A stretch of DNA of 64,000 nucleotides from Astrocystis sublimbata. Taxonomy: Eukaryota; Ascomycota; Sordariomycetes; Xylariales; Xylariaceae. Positions 54,945 to 64,000 of this stretch are shown piece by piece. Each line of letters begins with the position of its first letter. Position 1 is the stretch's first letter. A program made the position numbers and the translations under genes. Location: positions 310,001 to 374,000 of the forward strand of contig JAJNNY010000033.1 in assembly GCA_022453515.1 (NCBI GenBank), given 5' to 3'. Below the pieces are notes generated by a model, which saw nothing but the letters and a program-made list of their open reading frames with translations, was not told where the DNA came from and did no database searches.

Positions 54945-56603
54945 CTAGGGACAGGACATGTCTTCCCTGATATGTGCATCTTGAGTGGCCAGAGTGTCCT
55001 TCGGGGCAAAGGTCCTTTCCAAACTTCCCTGCCAAAAGTCGTAGCCCGACCCCGCCTGAAATGGCTTGCTCAGTTTGGGAATTATGTACTCATTTAGTAC
55101 GATATCCTTGCCCTTCACTTTCTTTACCCATTGCGCGGGAGTCTCTGCCGAGGCCTCCACGTAGCCCCAGCCATTCTCTTCCTTGAGGCCAGCGGGTACG
55201 TATGGCTGACCCTCGGCATTCAGCATCCGATGACGGACACAGGGGTGGATCTCTTCACTGAACCACTTATAGTCGATGTCCAGTTTCTTGCCATTGACGA
55301 CTTCCGACGCGGGAGTTTCGCCCGGGATACGCTTGTACGATGCCGACCTTGTAGACACAAGAGATGGCAGCCACCACCAGTCGGTCCAGCCGTTTGTGTC
55401 ATTGAGAGTCCCGTCACTCCACTTGATTGTCGACCATGCTGCGTTCAGATCCCGGATGTTTTTATTCTTGGTGTCGAGTTTCAGATCCCCTATCCTGAAG
55501 AGGATGTACTTCTGCAGGGCGGTGCCACTTAGCTGCAATAGACCGAAAAGCTGATCGCACATCCACGCAAAAGCGATCTCGTCGACGCTGTTCGTGTCTA
55601 TATCGCCTTTGCTGTGCCCACCTACGTCGGAATGGTAACCGGGGAACCAGCACTGCCTCAGGTTGACCTTGGGGTTGTTGTTCTCATCTATGCACGAAGA
55701 GTCCAGGTGCCAAAGCGTGGGGGGGAAGTTCCCACGTGTTTCGTCGATAGCTAGGGCATGGAACGCATTCTCAATTTCTATATCCGTTAGCATGGCGACA
55801 ACAAAGATTGGTCAAGGGTGAACATACTAGGACTCAGCTTCGTGCTGTGGTAGTACTTATCGGCTCCAGCTTGGCCGAACCAATTCGTGGCACCCAAGCT
55901 GCCAACAGTATCCCATACGCCGACTACCTTGATCTTGATATGGTGGTGAGCGGACTTCCTGAGGAAATCCCAGCGAGTGCCTAATTCCCGCTTGGGATCA
56001 CCGCTGCGTGGGGGCACAGTCCCTAGCTCGCCAGCCGTCAAGGGCGTCTTGGCCCAATCGGTCTCTTCCAATCTCTTTGAACCTCTACTTCTATACGCTT
56101 GGTAGATCTCATAGAAGTGGTCGAGCATCAAAGGGGTCAAAAGACCAACCTCGCAGATAAAGCCAGCAAGGGAACGTGCAGTGTAAGCTCCCCTAGAAAA
56201 CCCAAAGATGAAAATCTCATCGCCAGGACCCCAGTTGTTGGCCAGGTAGTTGTATGCTTCGCAGACCTTCTCCGCCAGACTTTCACCAACAGCACCTAGT
56301 TTCGTCAACACATACTCATCTGCAAAGGGGGGAAGCATTTTCCGTACCTTGACGTGCCTTGTTGATCACCGTCAACGAGCCGGTACCTACACCACCTTGG
56401 TAATATATGACCTGAGATACTTTTTCGCCCTCAGCAGTCATACCCACCTTGGAAATTGACCGGCTTAGTCTGGCAACATTGCTAGAGTATTGATCATCTC
56501 CCTTATCAACACCGCTGAACGTGCCATCACAGCAGACAATGAGCCGCTTCTTGATGGAACCGCGAAGGTAGTTTGATGCGCAAACTGAGCAGTTGGACTC
56601 CAT
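54945..56603 (-). CDS. DUF2235 (Tle1-like) alpha/beta hydrolase
   Basis: The product is 518 aa from exons 56603-56348, 56295-55828 and 55777-54945, with 52- and 50-nt phase-1 introns that have good TTGAC and CTAAC branch sites. DUF2235 proteins share the phospholipase/hydrolase fold of bacterial type VI effector Tle1 and are numerous in moulds. The N-terminal strand KRLIVCCDGTFSG carries the conserved DGT motif. The nucleophile elbow is GFSRG at 117-121 (Ser119) followed by AYTARSLAG. The partner acid is likely in VVGVWDTVGS, and FHALAIDE and WFPGYHSDVGG supply the conserved His regions. No signal peptide is visible, so it may be cytosolic; the substrate is unknown. An in-frame Met at 56660 would add 19 residues. 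The GG before the first donor rejoins to give QGAVGESLAEK. Confidence 0.87.
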
Positions 56604-59587
56604 GTTGTGTATGTGTTTGCTAGTAGCAACAAGTTGAGCTGCTGCACTTCCCGTCAGCAAGCAAGGTTGGAAGACTCCCTTTAAAGTATTACTTCAAGCT
56701 CAACACGGGATAAAGAAGGTCTTGTGGCAAAAGGCCCCCCACAATGCGACTACCCATTGCTCTAGACTAGGTAGCTGGACGTGCATATATTATAATTATA
56801 GTATATTCCCCGGCTTCACGGACCTCAAATCAGATGCTCTCATGCCTCCTTCGTCTTCTCCAGCCAACTCGAGCATCGCAACCTGATCGATCCAGAACCC
56901 AATGGGGTCAGGCGAGGAACTAGGCGCACACCATTGAATACCAAGTTGGTCGTAGCGTTCCGCTCAGCTGGGACGCTTGTATGCGCTTGGGGTGGTAGCG
57001 CTATCTTGCCAAGCAGTTAGTTTGCCATCTGTTGCATTGCTGGACGGTGATAATCGAGACAGTCGAGACAGTAGACAGTCTGGAACCAGCTGAAAACCCA
57101 ATCAGGACAAGCCAGGCCGGACCAATCTAGACCAGTCTCAAGCCCCAGATTGAGGTAAGGAGGTAACTCGTTTTATGATGATGGTCACCACTTCATCGCC
57201 TCTTTTCGTCAATAGAATTCTGATCTATTATTATTTGTAAGCCAAGTTAAAAAGATCAGAGATTTTCTTTCCATAACACGCCCTCCCAACACAACCTGAG
57301 GTATCGCGGCCGATGCCCGTTAGAAGATTGATGAACTTCAACCACAACTGCGGCGGATCGCTGTTGCCACACAGGGTCCCACCAAGGGTGCATGTGCTAT
57401 TGACAAGACTTACTCTGGACGCTCTCTGGGCCACCAGGTACACAAGATTAACACATTCTGTAGACATCGCTCTGCTTTTTATCCCATATTTAATTACAAT
57501 GCAAATGGAGAAATCTAAGGTGCTTCGTGAACCTAGATGAAGCCCAATGCAAGGCTGATGCATTGCCTAATGTCGTATAGAATTGGCGAACTACTTAATA
57601 ATGCAGACCCGGCGATTCTTCTACAGATGGCAAATTGGATGCAAGAGGTACGCGGATATGTTGCGGCATCATCAAAGCATGAAGCACACATTGTTACAAA
57701 CAACTGATACCGAGACATATGATGGTTAATCAGTAGCGTTCAATAATATAACACAGCAACGGAAAAGTATCTCATAAACCACAATAGGATGATGCAAGGA
57801 TACCAGACTGAGAGGGCGGTGGCTTTGGGCTGGGGCTCCATATCGATAATACTCAGGCACCCACAGGAAGATGAGGCGCCTACTCAAGAGACAGAGGCTG
57901 ATGTCATTACCAAGATTGGCAGCACACTGCATAAACGAAGCTTATCTTAATCACGTGCTCTTTTCAACGTCAGTTGTTGTGTAACTGTTGCTATTATCTA
58001 CCAAGCTACCTAGCCTGAAACCATGTTCTCCTAGTCCCTGTACAAGCCCAACTACTGAAGCAGCTCAATAGTCTATGGTGGACCTTTTGAGATCTGGCAG
58101 TCATCATTTGAATTCAAGAGCATCATGTGTACACTCGTGGACGCAGACATCTGTGCAATTTGATAATCAGTGATGTCTCAGATTGAATCAGATTGATATG
58201 ATTCCCAGCCAACTTTACATGACACACTCCTCTCCCCATTTAATGCTCAGGTAGCTTGTGTAATATTGCCTTTCTTACTGATGCGTTCTGTATAGAAAAA
58301 CTCGGTGTTCGAACTTGGGGAATAATTGGTGAGATTGTAATAGTGGGCAATCCGTCAAGGTGCCAACTATTCCCCCCCTTTGTCCACTCGCTTTGTAGAG
58401 CCTCTGTTAACGTACATTTGACCAGCACTACATCGCAAAGGAGCCGAAACTCGCAACTGCTAGAAATGATGTGTATTTGGTAGTGCCATAAGATGTGCCG
58501 TTCATGTTTGGCTTGGCTGAGGTTGCAATTGTGGATAATATAATACCGAAGTTCAAGTATGACGAGCCAAGCGCCTGGTTGTGTCTTTTCAAGCAATAAA
58601 GCTTGTCCATGTACCAGCTTCATATTGATTCTCATTGTATACAAGTGCAATATTAAATCTCTGATCATCCACAGACTAACATATTAAAACATAACAGAGC
58701 CAAATGCGTGCCTGCTGCCCTGCGATTTAATCGAATAGACGAACTACGACTTGGCCCCCTTTCGTCTCCTTTGTGTTTTTCCTTCTCCATCTTGACTCTC
58801 ACAGACAGAACAAGGCATACCAAAAGCAGCTGCAGTCCAGGAGAGGAAATGGCCATTGTCAGGTCCCACGCATCGTAAAACCAATACAACTCTATCACGC
58901 TTCTAGAATATGGCATGCAAACGTCACCGTTCAGTCCTGCGTGCCATTTGCCAACTGATTTGCAAGAATTTCACCTATGAACACCAGTTCTACCAACTGG
59001 CTTGGTCTAGATGTATGCTACCTTTGACAGACCAAACACATTGCTCTTCATCTTACCTAGATACAGTCACCTTCTCAAACCTTGTGAACATAGAGCCCAC
59101 AGGCATGGTGACTGGGTAGGTAGGGGTGCTACACGCAGGCCGTATTACGGAACTCTATACTTGCTCTAGGCTCTCCTGCTATGACCTAATCATATTTGTT
59201 CACGCAGAAGGGCGTACTTTGATCTGGTGAAGGTTTCCTGCGTTCGTGTCAATGTTTGGTTGCATCGTGGCTCAGGCTGAATGAAGGGCTTCGCCGTGCT
59301 CTGATGTGTGGGTGCCTTCAAGTGTACTGAATCTGCCGAGATCGTGAGGTACATGGCCATAATCATTACCAGGACGACATCATAAGGTTCCGCTTTTCAC
59401 CAGGCAGCTCCCGCCCTTTTCAGAAGCCAGAGGATGGCAAAGACGCCCCTGCAGAGGCTCACGATGTATATTGCGGGTGTTCCGCTTTTTCCCATAGTGA
59501 CGATACAGTGATCGGATACTGCCGCGAGCCCCTGGAATACTCACGATCCCAATAGACGCGGGTACCTTTAGGGAAGCCATGTGACCT
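56604..59587. other. Gene-poor stretch
   Basis: About 3 kb without a supported gene. All frames are below 145 codons and lack family features. The sequence is AT-rich with scattered short repeats. Confidence 0.4.
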
Positions 59588-61214
59588 ATGGCAAGGCTCA
59601 CTCCTTCCTTCCTTGATAGATTTCGAGCAGATACCCACGAAATTCAAACAGGGCGGGTGCAGACGCTTACCCATCCTGCCACTCCCATATCCCCAGGCCC
59701 CTCGTTCCTCTGCTCTCGCCTTTCTTCCCAGCTACAACCCATCCTTCCTTCACCCCAGTGTGTGAACCAAGTGTGGCATCCATCTATCTTCTCAAGCAAT
59801 TCCAACACAACTTCTTCACAACACACACCTACCACATCATTTTCTTCAAAAAATTACATTGAAACGCTCTACTCTACTCTTGTCATCTCCAGCACTCCAA
59901 GATTTGTCAAGAAAACCGCTTGTTGTGCATGCAGACTAGTCAACACACACAGCTGGGTCTACCATCTGTCCTGCCTGAGCACCTCCAAGCATCACACCCA
60001 CACAATCCTTTCCCATCACACATCTACAACAGTCTTTTCTTCATCAAAAAGTACATTGCAACGCACTGTTCTACTCTTTTTGTCTCCAGGATTCCAAGAT
60101 TTGGCAAGAAACCGCTTGTTGTACGTGCAGGTTGCTCACATACGCAGCTGGGGTTTACCCTCTATCCTACCCGGGCCTCCCCCAGCATCACTTGCACTGC
60201 CAGCCAGCAGAATCTCTCTCTTTTGTCCTGTCATTTTTCACTTTCCTATCACTGCAATTTGTTTTTCACTCTCACAAAGGGTTTCCGTGAGATACCTCAT
60301 CATTTGTACACCCGCCTCAAGGTACTTGGTGCAGCCCCAGTTGTGCAAGCGGTCACACAGACACTCGCAAGTCATCAGACACTTGCAGATCAGCAGACAG
60401 GTGATTCCTCACGTGTCTCCAATCAAGTTGTTTTGGTCAAAAACAAAAGTTGGTAAGTAGCTTCTCTACACTTTTCTACCTTTTTCAGACGATGGACACG
60501 TAGTTGAATCCTCCCTGGCGAATGGTTGATGTGTGCAGTTACTTCCTTTTACCTTATTATCTTGTCATCTTACCAACCACTACAATCCCATCTCCATACC
60601 CCCCTCCTCCTCCTCCTCCGTCTTGATCCCCAGGATCCTTCATGTTCAGTCCTATGGTTATGATCATCTACATCTTCATGTTCCCAGCCAACTCTATTTC
60701 TGTATCCATGTTGAAAATCCCACCTATTTCCAATTTCGTGTCCATATCCCTCCTCATATTCTCATGTTATTCCGATGGTGGCTACTTTGTCTTTTGCCCC
60801 AACTATCATCGCCCCTTTTCCCTCCTTATTCAGGTTGCATCAGTATGTGGCCGCCAGCTAAATTGTAACAGTCCAAGTCAACAGTATAGATACTGGAATT
60901 GAGTTTCTGAGTTTGAATCAAGAACCGTAAACAGGTAAGACTTCAACTTTTTCCTTGTTTCTATACAGCTGGAAACTGACACCAATTAGTACCTCCCACA
61001 ACAAGGGGCAATTATGATTGCCACTGGGTCTAATCGAGATACTACAAGTCAAGATACGTGGCTCTGAACAAGATTCTCTCAAACGCCTGATCCATCAGTT
61101 GATCACCTTATGAAGTCGGACTTCTTTGCAATTTCAGCAGGTAATGAAGTTCTGTTGGAGCTGATCTAAGGTAACTAGCTGTGTCACTGGCGAAACATTT
61201 AGGCTGTCTCAACA
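59588..61214 (+). other. CT-rich leader/promoter of the 61.2-kb gene, with long upstream frames
   Basis: The plus strand is pyrimidine-rich, which removes stop codons by composition. Two overlapping frames (59588-60460 and 59920-60456) are therefore open in different phases. Neither shows a protein family. A GTAAGT at 60453 and an AACAG followed by GTAAGA near 60930 look like splice sites of untranslated exons. I read this as an extended promoter and 5' leader rather than a protein gene. Confidence 0.5.
59836..60200 (+). repeat. Imperfect 195-bp tandem duplication
   Basis: Two neighbouring copies, roughly 59836-60020 and 60030-60200, share TTTCTTC, TTACATTG/GTACATTG, CCAAGATTTG, CAAGAAA followed by CCGCTTGTTGT, and AGCATCAC in the same order with a period of 195 bases. 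The copies are diverged, so the duplication is not recent. Confidence 0.72.
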
Positions 61215-63222
61215 ATGGCCCCTCTCAATCTTACTTCAACAGACTTCGAAAGTCTTACGCCGAGAAAGCTTACCAAGGGTCAGGCTACTGTAGCCATAGC
61301 AGGCGGCATTCTTGCTTTTGTCGTCCTCTGTTGCATTGGTTGTTGTGCTACCATGATCGGCTCGGACAAACGTCGCGACAGGCGACTCAGGGACGCTGAG
61401 AACATGGGCTCACCCATTCCCTTGCAGGATCTTCCACCTGTAAATGAGGACCGCCCTGGTAAGTGAAGATAGATTCCTTTGCCAAGCGAGCTTCTTCCAA
61501 AGCCTATGCAGATTCCAGAATGCCTATTTAACAAGTACAATAGAGACTCCACGCCCTCCTCCGCCCGCTCGACGTCCTCGACCGCGAACATGGACTGAGT
61601 ATGGTCGCGGACTCTGGTCGAACCCTCCATCGCTGGCTGATCTTGCCACGGCTGCCGGAGTATGGAATTCGAGGACCACAGATGAGCAGCGTAATGTGGA
61701 AGGTAATGCCATCACGTTGCAGCCTCCTCCTCCTGCTGTAATAGCTTCAGCCTCGAGTTCCCTCGGGGTCGAGACCCAAGCGCGTCCCCGCCGTCAGAGT
61801 ATTCAGCGCTTCGAGGACAATAGACGTCATGGTCAAGTGTTCGATACCGATGATGGAGTGCATGTTATCCCAGCTAATTGGCCGGCCCAAGCTGAATCTC
61901 CACCGTCAGGCTCTGGAACCGGGACCACGGCTGAGATTCTGGACCCCTTCCATCATCAGTTCTTGCCCTCAAACTCAGAAATCTTCCCCCCTAGCACAAT
62001 AGCCGAGGAGAGCGATATGGAGGTGGCTCGAGCTACGACCAACAGCCCCCGTAGCCGCGAGGCTGACAGTATTATGCGCGGCATCGGTACAGAGCTTACT
62101 GGTGAGTCTCTTCCACTCCGGTTCAGATATAGATGTAGGCACGATGCTGACGTGCGTGCTCAAGAAAACGCATCACCTTTCGCAGCTGGACAGAGATCCG
62201 GTAGTCGCAGGCCTTCGGCATTCGATGACGAGACTTATGACCCTGAAGACAGTGAAGAGCCCTGGGCTGTCGGACTACATGGCGCCAAGAACACTCCTGG
62301 ATCTCATGCTTAGGAGGCAGAGAAGAAGGTTCAGACACCCATTGATGATTTCAAGTCCGACACAAGCCCCAGCTTCCGCTTGGATATGGAACGAGAGTTC
62401 ACAAACGCATCCATGGTCCCCCCACCACTCCAAGTCGGCGGAACAAAGCCTGCCCATGGGCCCTCGTCGCCTACCACGGCTTCGAAATCTGCCGGTACCA
62501 CTCATGCACAAGCGGTGTCCCGACCGGCGTCAGAGCTAATTGCCAGCTCGCCTACCGATGTTCAATCGGGTCCTCGTCGCGAGCGTCCGATCTCTTTTCT
62601 ATCCAATTATCACCTACCCCGGCCGCGCACAAATGTCTCGATGCAAGATAGACTGGCGGCACAAGCACGACGGCAGATGTCTTCCATGTCTCCTGCGGAA
62701 GACATAATCGAGCGATCTCGGCTTATTCACGAGCAGAGACATGGGAAGAAGAATACCGAAGATGTCGTGATGAAACAGGCCAGGGATGCTGATGAGGACA
62801 GCCTTTCCGACGAGGAAGTGGCCAGAACGCCGTTGTACACGCTGGAGCCGACGACATTCCAAGCCTCGACACAGCCGGCACAGCCCACGCGAGCCCGCGA
62901 GTCGGGAGGCGAAGGCTCACGCACCGGTGGTATCCGCACCCAGCGCACTGCTAGCTGCCGTAGTGCTCTGCCTAGGTCCCAGGACCCTTTTGCTGCCGGG
63001 TACGTTGGTGGCCACCGTGGAGGTCGACTCGAACAGTCATTGGCGTCTTCGGGGGTGTTCCCACCACTACCGCGTGAGGAGAGCGCCAGCTCTATCGAGG
63101 CACAAGCCGGTTCCCGCAGTGGTTCACCGCCTCCGCTCCCTCCTCGTACCTCTGGGCCCCGCCGAAGCCTACGTCACACAGCTCGAGGTCTTGGACCTGG
63201 CGCAAACCGTCCAAGCCAGTAG
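61215..63222 (+). CDS. Single-pass membrane protein with long disordered cytoplasmic tail
   Basis: The product is about 597 aa from exons 61215-61458, 61544-62101, 62186-62268 and 62314-63222. Residues 24-48 (GQATVAIAGGILAFVVLCCIGCCAT) form one membrane span, with a Cys cluster that could be palmitoylated, followed by a basic stop-transfer run (SDKRRDRRLRD). The rest is disordered: proline-rich (ETPRPPPPARRPRPR), then acidic/Ser-rich, and ending with SGSPPPLPPRTSGPRRSLR, whose PPLPPR could bind SH3 domains. I do not recognise a named family. The acceptor of intron 1 was chosen by phase (ending ACAATAG after a TTTAAC branch). The third intron is only 45 nt and its donor GTCGGA is weak. If it is retained the protein stops at the TAG that forms the acceptor. 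The start context is CAACAATGG. Confidence 0.66.
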
Positions 63223-64000
63223 GGCGCAGAAGGTGTGAAGTTGCGGCGTGCAACCCAAGCACGATCGGAGAACGCGGGAAACGGAAGAACAGAACAGAAA
63301 AGAAAACAAACAGGAAAGGAAAGGAAAGGAAAGGAAAACGATGAGGAACGACGAATGAAAATGAAAATCGAAAAAAAAAACCTGAATTGCGAAGAGCCAA
63401 GCACAGCAGAGAAGAACAAGGTGCAGAGCGAATGGAAGTGTGGAAGAAGTCACATCGTGCGTGGGTGTCATCATTGATGCTGCCATTGATCTTGTGCTGC
63501 GGAAGGGGGGGCCGAGCAAGGTCTCTCTCTCCCTAGGTATTCCACAACTTCGACTCCTGTGTTTGGCACCTTCGACTCTATTACTGCGCAGTGCTTTCCT
63601 CGCCTAAATTCTTCTTGCTCGTCACATGCTACTTGTTCTGTGAGAGGACGGAACCAAAACGCACCTCGGCAGATACGTCCTGAAAGAGATTCGGGAAGAA
63701 CACCTGTTGTCCTGCTCGAAAGGATGGGTGGCAAGAAAGGGATGGATCTCAGATGGGTGCTGGAGGAAGGTGATGAGAATGCCCGGATTGATTTTGCCAC
63801 GTTGCAGGTTCTTAATGTGTAATGTACTTGGGGGGTGATGTGTGGTTGTCTGCTTCGATCTCTGAGCCTGGAGGCACCTGGCATGGCAAATGATACTGAC
63901 CAGTGGTGCTTGTTCATGTGAGCTTCTGTACCTACTGCTAAATAAATGAAATCTCCCCTCAACCCTCTGGTCCATGTTCTAGTTTGTCTCGTAAGAACCA
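63223..64000. other. Downstream region, no supported gene
   Basis: It contains the presumed 3' untranslated region. Frames at 63559-63822 (plus, ending RWVLEEGDENARIDFATLQVLNV-like sequence) and 63471-63962 (minus) overlap each other and match no family. Confidence 0.4.
63312..63337 (+). repeat. GGAAA pentanucleotide repeat
   Basis: About five units of GGAAA lie in a purine-rich stretch just after the stop codon of the membrane-protein gene. Confidence 0.85.

Noticed and set aside
59588..60460. 290-codon open frame
   Set aside because: It is CT-rich with a second long frame open in another phase over the same bases, has no family resemblance, and contains a duplicated block. It is better explained as promoter or leader sequence.
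1..64000. tRNA, rRNA and CRISPR features
   Set aside because: No T-loop/A-box pair, 5S rRNA start or regularly spaced direct repeats were recognised by eye. A covariance-model scan would be decisive and was not possible here.

Overview
This is nuclear DNA of a filamentous ascomycete (Pezizomycotina, most likely a Sordariomycete). The reasons are: genes broken by short introns (about 45-310 nt) with GT..AG ends and CTAAC/CTGAC-like branch sites; recognisable eukaryotic housekeeping genes (40S ribosomal protein S7, dynactin p62, FIT2/Scs3, Ap4A phosphorylase); and families found mainly or only in moulds (HeLo-domain proteins, DUF8004, DUF7704, GH55 glucanase, Asp f 2-like HRXXH proteins, an NLP). 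A secreted NLP, a GH55 glucanase and an Asp f 2-like protein suggest, but do not prove, a plant-associated or necrotrophic/saprotrophic lifestyle. I cannot name the species.

Layout. 1-9 kb: a small orphan ORF, a DUF1349 gene, a DUF7704 membrane protein, an NADP-type zinc alcohol dehydrogenase, and RPS7. 9-11 kb: dynactin p62 (minus). 11-23 kb: a block of signalling genes. It holds a HeLo-domain pseudokinase (minus), a divergently transcribed protein kinase-ankyrin-WW giant (plus) and a DUF8004 gene (plus). 24-29 kb: two conserved small fungal proteins and the NLP. 29-37.8 kb: gene-poor, with one class-I glutamine amidotransferase and a non-autonomous DNA-transposon-like element with 45-bp terminal inverted repeats. 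37.8-49 kb: a Myb/SANT-like protein, Ap4A phosphorylase, a GH55 exo-beta-1,3-glucanase and a FIT-family ER lipid protein. 49-64 kb: a decayed TPR-MYND gene, an Asp f 2-like HRXXH protein, a DUF2235 hydrolase, a long gene-poor stretch, and a single-pass membrane protein with a long disordered tail behind a CT-rich leader holding a 195-bp duplication.

The most striking arrangement is the head-to-head pair at 11.3-19.5 kb. One gene encodes a HeLo (membrane-targeting helical bundle) plus pseudokinase protein, the same domain order as animal MLKL. The other encodes an active-looking kinase followed by ankyrin repeats, the architecture of RIPK4/ANKK1. I propose, as inference only, that they form a fungal necroptosis-like sensor/executioner module. 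All exon models are hand-built from reading frames, splice sites and family knowledge, and none is backed by transcript data here.
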